The notes: a model not told the origin generated them from the sequence alone. 64,000 nucleotides of DNA from an uncultured Methanomicrobiales archaeon (GCA_903926075.1 CAIYHQ010000133.1:50778-114777); one strand, 5' to 3'; counted from the stretch's first letter, positions 1-9,835 are shown. A program made the numbers and translations.

Positions 1-70
1 GCCCTGACCTGGTTTTCTGCCCATATTACATCTACATCAGTTACTCTGTCTCCCAAAGTCGGATACCACC

Positions 71-487
71 TTATTTATCACCGGCACCGGCTAGATACAT
101 TCCAAAATACAAAGAAAACCAGTCGGCGAGAGGGAGATTTTTTATTTCTGGGATAGGCGTCCAACGGTATTCCTGGTGTTCACTGCTTATAGAGAGTCCG
201 CCGGAACGGATGCTTCCAACCATTATAAGGTGAATCACATGCACATCTTCAATTTGTTGTTCAGCTGTCCCTGCAGAATGATGAAGTATAATATTAAAAC
301 CTGTTTCTTCCTTGGCTTCGCGGTAAAGAGCATCATTAAACGATTCTCCAGGGTCAATTTTCCCTCCAGGGAGTTCCCATTTTCCTGGATTTGTTTTTGA
401 GTTGTTTGATCTTTGAAGCAGGAGGATTCCTCCTTTTTCATCAAAAAGAAGGACCCGGACTGATAGAGCAAATTTTTTTTCTGTCAT
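71..487 (-). CDS. Nudix hydrolase
   Basis: Nudix-fold hydrolase that would cleave a nucleoside diphosphate linked to another moiety; the substrate cannot be told. The complete Nudix box is visible, starting GGKIDPGES and ending REAKEETGF, so the metal-binding glutamates are present. The core starts FALSVRVLLFDE and includes a GKWELPGG strand, as in MutT/ADP-ribose-type members. The frame stays open to an ATG at 544, but the first 19 codons look unlike the family and MTEKKFALSV is the natural N-terminus, so I place the start at 487; neither start has a strong ribosome site. Monocistronic by its surroundings. Cytoplasmic. Sure of the family, unsure of start and substrate. Confidence 0.85.
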   Translation of the reverse strand: MTEKKFALSVRVLLFDEKGGILLLQRSNNSKTNPGKWELPGGKIDPGESFNDALYREAKEETGFNIILHHSAGTAEQQIEDVHVIHLIMVGSIRSGGLSISSEHQEYRWTPIPEIKNLPLADWFSLYFGMYLAGAGDK

Positions 488-649
488 CTTATACAGTTGT
501 GAAGATTTCTTAAAGGAAATTAATAAAGAATTCCTTTGAAACATGTAATTCTATTCATTATTCAAATCGTTTTAACGGGTTATTCTCTATTTGTCTAAAG
601 GATTAGATTATCTAACAATTTGTTTTTTATTCGAGTATTATCAGTTAGA

Positions 650-689
650 ACCAGAAAATAAACTAAAATTCCAGTGCGCTCCACTGGAA
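650..689 (-). terminator. Hairpin plus T-rich tail, candidate terminator
   Basis: An 8-bp perfect inverted repeat (TTCCAGTG at 669-676, CACTGGAA at 682-689, 5-nt loop). Read on the minus strand it is followed by a T-rich run, so it could end transcription of the minus-strand phosphoesterase operon whose last stop codon is at 978. A second AT-rich dyad lies at about 874-900. The rest of the 545-977 gap is AT-rich and I see no gene in it. Confidence 0.4.
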
Positions 690-977
690 ACAAAGGGGTA
701 TATGAACAATGCGATTTCAATTTTGCAAAGTCAAATTATAACTGCTTAAAGTGAAGAATTTAGAAACTTTGAAATTCACATTAAATTAAATAATTTCCCC
801 TCCAATTTTGAAAATAAAAGCGATTGGTCTATAATTTTTACAAAACTAATAAATCTTTTTTCAAAAAAGTGCGCAGAAAAGAGAAAACCGTTTCTTTTTT
901 ATTAGAACAAAGTTTTCAGGTAGAAATCTTTTTTCCAGTGGAAGGACTATAAAAATTAAAAGAATATATAAGCGATT

Positions 978-1628
978 TTAGTAATTCTGACGCTCGGATT
1001 GCCAAAATTCCAATGTATCAACATTTATGATACTTAAAAAACCATCCCTTCCTGCACCAGTGTCACACATCGTTAGATTATGGAGTTGAACAGGAACATC
1101 ACTTTTTAACATCTGGGTTCTCGTATGTCCAATGAAAACCTGTGAATAAATTGGGATTGTCTCATAAGCTGCTATCTGAACAATAGTGCGGTCCCATAAA
1201 AGAGAGTATGGGTCCTGGTTTTCTATTGGAATTGTTGTGTTATATCCCCCATGTAAAAATAATCGGTTTTTTTCATCAAGATAGAAAAATAAGGCCTCTC
1301 TGATAAGTTTAATATGTTCCACAGGGACACAGTGAATATCATTATTATATGATTTCAGTGTAGCTTCTCCTCCCTGATAACGCCAGTCATACAAAATATT
1401 ACCGGTTAATACCCAATTTAGGAACCAGTAATCGTGATTCCCCATAATTACAATTTTCTTTGGAAGAGAGAGAACATAGTCGATACATTCTCTGACACCC
1501 ATTCCAAAATCAACAATGTCCCCAAGAACTATCAATAAATCCTTCTCTTTCTGGAATCCAGACTTGAGAATAACCTCATTTAAAGCATCGATTCTACCAT
1601 GAATATCAGCGATAACATATTTACTCAT
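978..1628 (-). CDS. Calcineurin-like metallophosphoesterase (PPP/ApaH type)
   Basis: Dinuclear-metal phosphoesterase of the Ser/Thr phosphatase/diadenosine tetraphosphatase superfamily. The motifs occur in order: ADIHG near residue 8, GDIVDFG near 37 (the family usually has GDxVDRG, so the arginine is replaced), GNHDYW near 64, LFLHGG near 124 and FIGHTRTQ near 166. At 216 residues it has the size of bacterial PrpA/ApaH-like enzymes. Substrate may be phosphoprotein or dinucleoside polyphosphate; not decidable from sequence. Its ATG overlaps the stop codon of the upstream SGNH-like gene (ATGA), implying translational coupling with a secreted protein, which is an odd pairing for a cytoplasmic enzyme. 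Confidence 0.88.
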   Translation of the reverse strand: MSKYVIADIHGRIDALNEVILKSGFQKEKDLLIVLGDIVDFGMGVRECIDYVLSLPKKIVIMGNHDYWFLNWVLTGNILYDWRYQGGEATLKSYNNDIHCVPVEHIKLIREALFFYLDEKNRLFLHGGYNTTIPIENQDPYSLLWDRTIVQIAAYETIPIYSQVFIGHTRTQMLKSDVPVQLHNLTMCDTGAGRDGFLSIINVDTLEFWQSERQNY

Positions 1629-2437
1629 TTTTTTACGACTGTTGGCTTTAGGGGGATAGTCTTTTGTAAAGCAGGAGTTTTAGTAGGTTTCAAAGTTGGA
1701 GAAGGTTTTGTATTGATTGTTTTATCCGTAATCCAACGGTTATAGTAATAATTAAGGAGAGGTACAAACTCTGCGGTTGCTTTTTCGTTTCCGACCTGAG
1801 ACGGATGATCATCTTCTGAAGGATAATGTGCTGTATCAGGGTTCTTAACATTATTATCGATAATATATTGAACTAAACCATTCCATATCCGATGGTGGTT
1901 TCCATTTACAGAGTTTAAATCGTTTATATCGCTACTACCACCATTTGATGTAAGGACATTATAGAAGTCAAAAACAGCCACATTTTTAAGGGGGTATCCT
2001 TTGAGCCAGTCATTGACGAGCCAATTGTTTAAAGCACGTGCGAGAGAAGGGTTATCTGGTGCAATCAGAGGCGGAGCAGTTATTACAATAAAGAGTTTGT
2101 CAGGTCTTGTCCTGAAATATTCAAGTAAGTCAATATAGATACCTTTTGCATTGGGAACAGCCATATACTCACTAGAAGCGTCCTGCGCCTTAAGAGGATT
2201 GGTGGTTATATTCGGGATCGGATCGTTTAAATTTCCTTTTAGGTTGGAGTTTGGGAAACATGATTTAAAGAGAATAACTGAATTTTCTCCAGTTGAATGA
2301 TGGATAAAAACAAGTCTTAAAATCATACCGGGCGGTGCTGTGATATTTACAGGTAATGCATATGTTTGACAGAAAATAAGAAAAAATCCTACTATGGCAC
2401 ATGCCAAACAAAAAGCTTTGATTTTTCGTTGGCTCAT
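1625..2437 (-). CDS. Secreted SGNH-hydrolase-like protein
   Basis: 270-residue exported protein. Residues 1-28 form a signal peptide (basic start, hydrophobic stretch around VGFFLIF, small residues before the mature part). The mature part has FIHHSTGEN near residue 45 and SEDDHPSQVGN near 208, which resemble the first block (nucleophile Ser) and last block (Asp-x-x-His type) of SGNH/GDSL hydrolases; the substrate is unknown. The C-terminal 40 residues are a Pro/Thr/Lys linker ending VVKK with no membrane anchor; the same VxKK ending occurs in the cysteine-rich proteins at 23-28 kb. First gene of a two-gene operon with the phosphoesterase. The SGNH assignment rests on motif reading, so moderate confidence. 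Confidence 0.6.
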   Translation of the reverse strand: MSQRKIKAFCLACAIVGFFLIFCQTYALPVNITAPPGMILRLVFIHHSTGENSVILFKSCFPNSNLKGNLNDPIPNITTNPLKAQDASSEYMAVPNAKGIYIDLLEYFRTRPDKLFIVITAPPLIAPDNPSLARALNNWLVNDWLKGYPLKNVAVFDFYNVLTSNGGSSDINDLNSVNGNHHRIWNGLVQYIIDNNVKNPDTAHYPSEDDHPSQVGNEKATAEFVPLLNYYYNRWITDKTINTKPSPTLKPTKTPALQKTIPLKPTVVKK

Positions 2438-2519
2438 AAATTTCTAATACCGTTTTCACTATATAATCTTACTTATTAGTACAATAAAAAACGAAAATCT
2501 GCAAAAAAGTTAATTAGAT

Positions 2520-3119
2520 TTAACTTCCGGCAGATTTTAGAAGAGATTCAGCAAGTGCTTTCATATTTGCCTCATATCCGGGTGTAGCCTCCTGAATCTT
2601 TGCATATGCTGCATCTGCATCAGCTTGCTGACCATTCATTGCTGCACTTATTGCTTTTTGTGAGTTATCAATTATTACCTGGAGTGAATCAATTGCTTTT
2701 CCATAATTTTGTTGTACAGGTTGAAGAGCTGGAGATACCTGCATTGCCATTACAACAGACTTTTGTGAGATTACATCGGTCTGAAGTTGTGTAAGGGCGT
2801 CTTGGGCTCCTGACATATCTTTGGCTGACATTTTGGCAGAAAACTGGTCAAATATTGTTCTTATGTTTTCTATCTGTGATTTAAGTGTTTCAATAAATTT
2901 TGCATCATCCTTCCCTGTTCCAAATGATGATGCGTTGCTCGTAACTGGCGGAACTGATAGATTTTCAGTAGGCTGGCTCGCAGGGATTGTTGCCTGGACT
3001 AATGTGCTCGTTGCCTGGTTTGTGGGGAGAGTTTTAACCTGATTTACGTTACTTGTACACCCTGCAAGAAATAGCGTTGCTATAAGGCAGAGTGAAATGA
3101 GAACCAGTATTTTTTTCAT
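2520..3119 (-). CDS. Lipoprotein of unknown function
   Basis: 199 residues. A lipoprotein signal peptide is clear: MKK start, hydrophobic core and LAGC lipobox with Cys21. A Thr/Gln/Pro-rich spacer (about 22-65) precedes a helical part (about 70-199) rich in Asp, Gln, Ala and Lys with no Trp or Cys, most like an extracellular helical bundle. I do not recognise a family. It is separated by 82 bp from the SGNH-like gene and could be first in the same minus-strand transcription unit. Probably anchored on the outer face of the cytoplasmic membrane. Confidence 0.7.
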   Translation of the reverse strand: MKKILVLISLCLIATLFLAGCTSNVNQVKTLPTNQATSTLVQATIPASQPTENLSVPPVTSNASSFGTGKDDAKFIETLKSQIENIRTIFDQFSAKMSAKDMSGAQDALTQLQTDVISQKSVVMAMQVSPALQPVQQNYGKAIDSLQVIIDNSQKAISAAMNGQQADADAAYAKIQEATPGYEANMKALAESLLKSAGS

Positions 3120-3322
3120 AATATATCAATAATAATCAAATAGAAAAGATATTAAGATTACTGTTGACAATTTTGGAAAATATAGAGAAAACTGTAAATA
3201 TGCAGATAAATAAATCAAGACAATTTTTTTTTAGACTAAATCTTCGGATATAGAAATTTCAAAACCGTCCGGATAAATTAGATAAGATTATTTTTGTCAG
3301 TCACTAAAGTAATGTTAAGCAA

Positions 3323-4513
3323 ATGATCAAGGAATCAGATTATTCCAGGATAAATATTTTAGTTGTTGATGACGACCCGGCAATCTATGATTTTGCAAAA
3401 TTTTTTTTCGGAAAAGCTGGAATAAAGAATATACAGTTTGCCACTTCAGGAAAAGAGGCATTTCTTTTATTCCAAAAAAAAGGTTTCAATTTGATAATTT
3501 CTGATTTTGACATGAATGGGATGAATGGTCTCGAACTTCTACATTTTGTTCGTGAATCAGATAAAGAATTTCCCTTTCTGCTCCTCTCAGGAAAACGTTC
3601 TGAAGAGATAGCAATTCAGGCAATTCATGAAGGTGTAACAGCTTATTTTAATAAAGATATGGATACTGCATCATTATATGCTCAGATAATACATTCCGCA
3701 ATTGAGTCGATAGGATATTACGAAGCAAAACAAAAACTGAAAAACAAGGAGAAAATGTACAGGGCACTTGTAGAATCAGCGAAAGATGTGATTGTTGTTC
3801 ATAATAACGAAGGTGTCCTGACATTTATAAATGAATATGGAGCTACAGTTTATGGTAAAAAATCGGAAGAACTGATAGGTAAAAAATTAGAAGATCTCTT
3901 CCCCACAAATCTTGCCGCTCAATTCAAAGCAAGCGTTAATGATGTAATAGAATCAGGGAAAACTCTTTTTAAGAGCAGAAAATACACGTTCCCAGATAGA
4001 GAGATCTGGATGGAAACAATGTTGCTTCCATTAAAAGATGACGATGGAAATACTAATGAAGTGATGGGTATTTCAAGGGATATTACAAAACGCATGGAAA
4101 TTGAATGTGCTTTAAGAAAGAATGATAAAGTATACAAGGCATTATTTCAGGCTTCATCAGACCCGATTATAATTGGAGAACCTGATGGAAAAATTCTTGA
4201 CTGCAATATTTCTGCCTGCAATTTATTCGGATATACCAAAGAAGAGATGCTGGGACTTACCTCATTTGATATTGCAGAGGAAAAATTCAGGGAAAATCAT
4301 GGAACCCTGGTAAAGACATTAATAAAAAAGAATACACTTTCAGTAATTATGGATGGTATTCGACGGGACGGCACCCGTTTTTCCATGCAAGTTACAACAG
4401 ATCTGATGCAAAATGAAGGAAGAAGTGAAATTGTAGCGTTTATCAGGGACCTACCATGTGGCAGATTAACAAAAAGTTTTTTTGAACCCGCACTCAATCT
4501 TGCAGGATTGTGA
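3323..4513 (+). CDS. Response regulator with two PAS domains, no output domain
   Basis: 396 residues. REC domain at about 9-125 with acidic pocket VVDDDP, phospho-acceptor Asp in ISDFDMNG and a KD near the end in place of the usual conserved Lys context. Two PAS domains follow, at about 145-260 (ends GISRDITKR) and 270-380. No HisKA, HATPase, HTH or GGDEF domain is present; the protein stops 15 residues after the second PAS. It probably works by protein interaction. The next gene, 60 bp downstream on the same strand, has a metallo-beta-lactamase fold with a kinase-like tail, so the two may be a functional pair. Start ATG at 3323 has no strong ribosome site. Confidence 0.85.
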   Translation: MIKESDYSRINILVVDDDPAIYDFAKFFFGKAGIKNIQFATSGKEAFLLFQKKGFNLIISDFDMNGMNGLELLHFVRESDKEFPFLLLSGKRSEEIAIQAIHEGVTAYFNKDMDTASLYAQIIHSAIESIGYYEAKQKLKNKEKMYRALVESAKDVIVVHNNEGVLTFINEYGATVYGKKSEELIGKKLEDLFPTNLAAQFKASVNDVIESGKTLFKSRKYTFPDREIWMETMLLPLKDDDGNTNEVMGISRDITKRMEIECALRKNDKVYKALFQASSDPIIIGEPDGKILDCNISACNLFGYTKEEMLGLTSFDIAEEKFRENHGTLVKTLIKKNTLSVIMDGIRRDGTRFSMQVTTDLMQNEGRSEIVAFIRDLPCGRLTKSFFEPALNLAGL

Positions 4514-4573
4514 TCTCACACAGGACAACAAATATCAATGAACTTTTAATTTTAAAAAAGGAGTGAAAAATTT

Positions 4574-6289
4574 ATGGAGAAAGACGGATGGGTCAGGATA
4601 ACTGATACTGAATATATTATGTTACCTTTAATCACTAAACCTGATGTAGAATCCTCAAATGCTTTTGTTATCTTTACTGGAAAAGAATTTGTAATAATAG
4701 ACTCAGCCGCTGACGGGAACCGTCTTAACTCAATCAAATCTGCAGTTCAGGATTTAGACAATAAAAATGAGCTTCCTAAACTCTTAATTACCACACATAT
4801 CCACATGGACCATTGTTACTCTGCTCTTAATGGCGAACTTTTTAAGGAAGTCCCCTCCCTGATATGGGCGACACATTCAGCGGGAGCTGTTGCAATTGAA
4901 GCGGGTGATACAAAACCAACTATAGGGGATCTCTTTAAAAGGACATATGAAGCCCGATTAATTGATATCCATTTATTTTCACAAACCAATCAGGTTAAGA
5001 AACCAGGAAATTCATATTACTCTCTTTCAAATAATAATGGAAAGATTATCTTAAGTCCTACCGAAAATGAAGCTGACCACCTCTCAAAACAGATTCTTTC
5101 TCTTCCTTCAGGTTGTGAAATAACTCTTTATCATACACCCGGCCATTCTCCTGACAGCATTATCATTCAGGCAGGTAAGGATCTCTTTACAGGAGACATC
5201 CTGTTTTCAACGGCTCCTGGTGTTGCTGGCCTTCATGGTTTTCAAAAAGAAGATCTTACAAGATCCATAATTTCTATTATTCACCTGATCGAGAGCGATC
5301 TGGAAGGGATGTGCTACAATGGCCATGGATTTGCAATAAGTAAATCTGATTTTCTAAAAGGCATGAAGCATATCCTCAAAGAAGTCAAGGTCATGGGAGA
5401 AGTTTCTGCTTTCGATTGTGAACGGCTTGGGAAATCCAAGGATCACGCTCTTGATGTGATAAGTGAAGCAGACAGGTTATTTGCTATAATAGGAGGCAGA
5501 CTTTTAGCCATTGAATTTGACTTAGAAAAACTCGATCTTACAAAAGAAGCCCTGGAATTATCACAGATAATTGAAGATGAAAAGATTGATATTGTCCTCG
5601 CCGAGTTTCATACATTTGCTGTTGCATTCAGCAGAGGAGAAAATTCAGATATACGACTTGTGCTAAAAGTGGTGCAAATTCTTCAGAAGCTTGAAAAAAT
5701 TTTTAGTGCTGATTCCTGCAGTTCATATCTTGATCAATCTCTTATAACCCGTTCAAAAAGACTTCTATCAGATTTCATCGGGACAATAAGGGGCTTTGAA
5801 GACCCCACTATAGAAAGCTGCAGTTCGCTTAATGCATTTATTGATTCATTTATTCACTCTTTAAACGAGACAAAAGTAAGTGATGAATCTCTTCTTCTTG
5901 CTTCAGATAATGAAGAAGAATTTAATTCGCTCCTGCTCGCCAGAATAGCACAAACTCCCCTCTTTAATGATATTCAGATCATCAATGAATTACCTGAAAA
6001 TGATGTTATCGTTTCAGCGGACTGGTCGCGTTTATTCGACACGTTAAGGGCAACTTTTGAAGAGTGCAAAGCTGCTGGCGCACAGAAAGTCAGAATTTAT
6101 TCTTTGAAAGAAGAAAATCTGTTTCATTTGTACTTTGAGTTCGAACTTGCAAGTAGTAAAACAATCTTTAGTGAAAATAAAATAAAATCATTTGAGAGAT
6201 CATTTACTAGATCCGGATGCAAAATGCAATCAAATCTAAAAAATAGTAAACTTGAAATATTACTATCTTTTGTAATTTGTAAGATTTGA
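4574..6289 (+). CDS. Metallo-beta-lactamase-fold protein with degenerate kinase-like C-terminus
   Basis: 571 residues. The N-terminal 255 residues are a metallo-beta-lactamase fold: THIHMDH near 77, HTPGHSPDS near 193, GDILFS near 211 and YNGHG near 252 give the His/Asp metal ligands. A helical segment (about 270-400) follows. The last 130 residues (for example INELPENDV, then SADWSRLFDTLRATFEE and a KVRIYS strand) align by eye with the first half of the HATPase domain in the kinase at 54 kb (ENDLPSGIEVFAD, then GKVFYNMIDNA), but the ATP-binding DxGxG and GLGL boxes are missing. So: a hydrolase or sensor fused to a dead GHKL-like module. Substrate unknown. AAGGAG-type ribosome site lies upstream (aaaaaggagtgaaaaa). 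Confidence 0.75.
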   Translation: MEKDGWVRITDTEYIMLPLITKPDVESSNAFVIFTGKEFVIIDSAADGNRLNSIKSAVQDLDNKNELPKLLITTHIHMDHCYSALNGELFKEVPSLIWATHSAGAVAIEAGDTKPTIGDLFKRTYEARLIDIHLFSQTNQVKKPGNSYYSLSNNNGKIILSPTENEADHLSKQILSLPSGCEITLYHTPGHSPDSIIIQAGKDLFTGDILFSTAPGVAGLHGFQKEDLTRSIISIIHLIESDLEGMCYNGHGFAISKSDFLKGMKHILKEVKVMGEVSAFDCERLGKSKDHALDVISEADRLFAIIGGRLLAIEFDLEKLDLTKEALELSQIIEDEKIDIVLAEFHTFAVAFSRGENSDIRLVLKVVQILQKLEKIFSADSCSSYLDQSLITRSKRLLSDFIGTIRGFEDPTIESCSSLNAFIDSFIHSLNETKVSDESLLLASDNEEEFNSLLLARIAQTPLFNDIQIINELPENDVIVSADWSRLFDTLRATFEECKAAGAQKVRIYSLKEENLFHLYFEFELASSKTIFSENKIKSFERSFTRSGCKMQSNLKNSKLEILLSFVICKI

Positions 6290-6336
6290 CAACATTAACA
6301 AAAAAGAGATAAGCCTTTGTTTATCAAATAGATAGG

Positions 6337-8148
6337 ATGTTATCGGGTTTCTCTTCATCCCGCATTATAAAAGCTCTGGGACTTGTCTTTGGAGATATCG
6401 GAACAAGCCCGATTTATACCCTGGGTGTAATCTTTCTTTTCTTATTGCCCTCAATGGAAAATATTCTCGGTTTATTATCATTGATCTTCTGGAGCCTTTT
6501 TATTATCATAACTGTCCAGTATGTCTGGCTCGCTATGAGCCTTGGAACTAAAGGAGAGGGCGGAATAATTGTCTTAAAAGGAATTCTTCTTTCAATATTA
6601 AAAGAAGGTCCTCTGGTCCCTGTTATTGGATTTCTTGCAATTATTGGGATCTCGTTATTCATAGGGGATGGAGTAATTACTCCCGCAATAAGTATTCTCT
6701 CTGCAGTTGAAGGTATTCGTCTGGTACCTGGTTTTGCATCTATCAGTGGCGGATCTCTTCTCATTATTGCTGCCATTATTGCAATTGTTTTATTCTTCTT
6801 CCAGAAAAGAGGGACAGAAAATATTGCATGGGCTTTTGGTCCAGTGATGTTCGTCTGGTTCCTTTGCCTTGCCGTCACAGGGATAATTTCTATTTCGCAT
6901 GCACCTCAGGTCCTTTTATCATTAAATCCATATTATGCAATAACATTTCTTTTAGAAAATGGTTTTCAGGCGTTATTTGTGCTTTCGGCAGTTATTCTCT
7001 GTTTTACTGGTGGTGAAGCGTTATATGCAGATATGGGACAGCTTGGGCGCGATCCAATCGTTAAAGGCTGGTATTTTGTTTTCCCTTCATTAATGCTCAG
7101 TTATCTCGGCCAAGGGGCTTATGTCCTCAACCATGGCCCGATGGGGACCGTCCTGTTTCACATGGTAGCATCAATGACAGGGCCACTTTACATTCCTTTT
7201 CTTATCCTTAGTATAGGTGCGACCATAATCGCGTCGCAGGCAATGATTAGCGGAATGTTTGCAGTTGTTTACCAGGCTGTGACTACACGAATCCTTCCAA
7301 AAATGAAGATACAGTTTACATCGTCCGACCTAATGTCCCAGATTTATATTGATGGTGTTAACTGGCTGTTACTTGCTGCGGTTTTGATCATTATGGTGGC
7401 ATTTAAAACATCAGAAAATCTCGCCGCTGCGTATGGAGTTGCTGTTGCCGGAAATATAACAATCTCTGCAATAATGCTCATGGTAATATTTTTGTTGAAA
7501 AAAGAATCCTTGAAATTCCTCATATCAGTAGGTCTGATTATATTTGATGCCACATTCTTTATTGCATCCCTTACCAAATTGCCTCATGGTGCGTATTGGT
7601 CCTTTCTGCTTGCATCGGTCCCATTTTTTATAATAATAATTTTCACACGCGGGCAGGAAAAACTCCGGTCAAGCCTTTCACCAATACCACTGGATCAGTT
7701 TTTACCTCAATATCGGGAGGGTTACTCAAAACTTAATAAAATATCAGGAGCAGCACTTTATTTTATTTCAGATCCAAAATATGTCTCACCCTATGTAACA
7801 CAGATCTTCTTTGAGAACGAAATAATATATGAACAAAATATTTTTGTCTCAATACGGATACGGGACTATCCTTTTGGGTTAAAGACGCAGTATAAGGAAG
7901 AATGTGCAGAAGGTCTTTATCTACTTATTATTGATATTGGTTATATGGAGATTATCGATATTGAATCACTAATAAGAGAGAGAGGGATTAATGAGAAGAC
8001 CATCTTTTATGGTATGGAAAATATTGTTAGTGACAGGATAATCTGGAAGATTTATGGCGTCATGAAAAGACTATCTCCACCTTTCGTACAGTTTTACTCA
8101 CTCCCATCAGAAAAGATACATGGAGTAATAACCAGAATTATTTTATAA
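6337..8148 (+). CDS. kup: Kup-family potassium uptake transporter
   Basis: 603-residue secondary K+ transporter (KUP/HAK/KT family), integral to the cytoplasmic membrane and expected to bring in K+ with protons. Hallmarks: GLVFGDIGTSPIYTLG in the first helix, GEGGIIVL, FIGDGVITPAISILSAVEG, ALYADMGQLGR and YVLNHGP. About twelve membrane segments fill residues 12-435; the rest is the soluble C-terminal domain. Full length for the family. Monocistronic between the metallo-beta-lactamase-fold gene and a convergent serine hydrolase gene. The 61-bp convergent gap shows no clear hairpin. Confidence 0.95.
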   Translation: MLSGFSSSRIIKALGLVFGDIGTSPIYTLGVIFLFLLPSMENILGLLSLIFWSLFIIITVQYVWLAMSLGTKGEGGIIVLKGILLSILKEGPLVPVIGFLAIIGISLFIGDGVITPAISILSAVEGIRLVPGFASISGGSLLIIAAIIAIVLFFFQKRGTENIAWAFGPVMFVWFLCLAVTGIISISHAPQVLLSLNPYYAITFLLENGFQALFVLSAVILCFTGGEALYADMGQLGRDPIVKGWYFVFPSLMLSYLGQGAYVLNHGPMGTVLFHMVASMTGPLYIPFLILSIGATIIASQAMISGMFAVVYQAVTTRILPKMKIQFTSSDLMSQIYIDGVNWLLLAAVLIIMVAFKTSENLAAAYGVAVAGNITISAIMLMVIFLLKKESLKFLISVGLIIFDATFFIASLTKLPHGAYWSFLLASVPFFIIIIFTRGQEKLRSSLSPIPLDQFLPQYREGYSKLNKISGAALYFISDPKYVSPYVTQIFFENEIIYEQNIFVSIRIRDYPFGLKTQYKEECAEGLYLLIIDIGYMEIIDIESLIRERGINEKTIFYGMENIVSDRIIWKIYGVMKRLSPPFVQFYSLPSEKIHGVITRIIL

Positions 8149-8209
8149 CAAGGTATCTTTATAAATAATTGTTAGATCGAGTTGATTAATTCCAAAAAAA
8201 AGAGAAAAG

Positions 8210-9724
8210 TCAGGATATAATACGAACAAATGTCCCGTTCCTTCCAGGTAGGTCGAGATGGGAGAATCTGACGCTCTTTGCGGTTCCATCGCTGCCGATT
8301 ATGAAATTTACACCAGTTTTCGTCCCCGTATCAAGGAATGTATCCCCTTCATAAGGGACTAGGATCATGGGATTCATGCTGTGACCAAGGTACACCTGCA
8401 GTCCTGTACTATTTGTTGTAACCTGAACAATTCCATAGTAATCCTGCGTGTATGTTCCGGTATAAGCTGTAAGGGGCCGGGACGGCTTTGCTGCTTCTGA
8501 CGCAGGTGGGAGCGGTTTAATGGGACCTGATACCGAACTCCCTGGTTTTAATGCAGCATTAATTTCGTCCTCCAGTTGGCTGTACCAGTCCTTTCGGACG
8601 GCTCCGGAAAAATACAGATCATTCCATCCATTCGTAATAGCCCTTTTAAGGATGTGCCCTGCCGGAAACCCGTTTGTTAGGACTACAATAGCCATCTTTT
8701 CATCAGGATAGAGTAAGATATACGTGGACACGCCACTTGTCAGGTCTCCACCGTGTCCAACACGGACCATTCCGTTCTCTGCGGTAATTTCCCACCCGAG
8801 GCCGTAAGTAACAATACTTGAATTTGTAGATTTCTCAATAACATGAGGTTTATGTGTCTCTTTCAAAGCATCGGCTGCGATTACCTGGCTTCCATCTATC
8901 ATTCCCTCATTCACCTGGAATCGGGCATACCTGGCCATGTCGTTAATCGTTGAGCTCACCCCCCCTGCAGGGCTGTTTACATCATCATTTATGAACGGCT
9001 CGGTCACTGCTGTCCCATTTGTTACGGAGTAGGTATCAGCATGGTCTTTAGCTAAAGCAAATTCAGCGAATCGGGCGCTCGTGTTTTTCATTCCGACCGG
9101 TATAAAGATCCGTTCTTTAACTAGATCCTCCCAAGGTTTTCCAGCGCGCCTGGCGGCTGCCTCTGCTGCCGATGTGACATCGATGTTTGCGTATGCATAT
9201 GATGAGCGGAAGTCTCCAGTCAGATTCACATAGCGGAGGCGGCTTATAATCTCCGAACGGTTGTACTCAAGATCCTGGAGTTCATCACCGGTGTATTCCG
9301 GAAGCCCGGTCCGGTGGGAAAGGAGGTCACGAAATGTGCTATGTTCTGTTATCCATGAGTCTGATAGCCGGAAGCCGGGGTAAATGGATGCAACCCGGTC
9401 ATCCCATGAGAGTTCGCCGTTCCCTACCATGGATGCGATTGTCGCAGTTGTGAAGGATTTCGAGATAGACGCGAGCTGGAACCTGGTATCTGGCGTAACT
9501 GGCTCCTGTGTAGTGATATTCTTCACCCCAAAGCAACGTAGATAAATGACCGTATCGTTCTTTACTATGACAATGGCCATCCCCGGGACGCTACTTCTAT
9601 TAAAAGTCTGCTCTGCATAGGCATCGAATTGAGGGATAATTGTGGATAGTTTGTTTAGCCCGGTTCCCGATGTTGTTATATTCATATTCTGGACTGCAAT
9701 CGGTTGGTTTCCAGTAGAGGTCAA
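8210..9724 (-). CDS. Secreted class C beta-lactamase-like serine hydrolase
   Basis: Penicillin-binding-protein/beta-lactamase family (AmpC/esterase type). SISKSFT gives the SxxK nucleophile near residue 88, YAYAN gives the YxN motif near 180, and VGHGGDL the HxG triad near 325. A C-terminal lipocalin-like part (about 400-504) follows, as in many members. The first usual start codon in frame is TTG at 9724, yet the frame upstream encodes a lipoprotein signal (hydrophobic LIISGLFILVLFSGC, lipobox just before the TTG) that has no ATG/GTG/TTG of its own. The mature protein is therefore probably a membrane-anchored lipoprotein whose true start is non-canonical or lost by a frameshift. Archaea lack murein, so the substrate is unknown. 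The gene looks richer in G+C than its neighbours; possible import from bacteria. Confidence 0.85.
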   Translation of the reverse strand: MTSTGNQPIAVQNMNITTSGTGLNKLSTIIPQFDAYAEQTFNRSSVPGMAIVIVKNDTVIYLRCFGVKNITTQEPVTPDTRFQLASISKSFTTATIASMVGNGELSWDDRVASIYPGFRLSDSWITEHSTFRDLLSHRTGLPEYTGDELQDLEYNRSEIISRLRYVNLTGDFRSSYAYANIDVTSAAEAAARRAGKPWEDLVKERIFIPVGMKNTSARFAEFALAKDHADTYSVTNGTAVTEPFINDDVNSPAGGVSSTINDMARYARFQVNEGMIDGSQVIAADALKETHKPHVIEKSTNSSIVTYGLGWEITAENGMVRVGHGGDLTSGVSTYILLYPDEKMAIVVLTNGFPAGHILKRAITNGWNDLYFSGAVRKDWYSQLEDEINAALKPGSSVSGPIKPLPPASEAAKPSRPLTAYTGTYTQDYYGIVQVTTNSTGLQVYLGHSMNPMILVPYEGDTFLDTGTKTGVNFIIGSDGTAKSVRFSHLDLPGRNGTFVRIIS

Positions 9725-9835
9725 GCAACCGGAAAAGAGAACTAAAATAAAAAGTCCTGAGATTATTAGAGTCGTTGTGAGTTTTATGGAAATAAAATCA
9801 TCTCCCTGTCTCCTGATAATGGATTTTTCAGGGCG

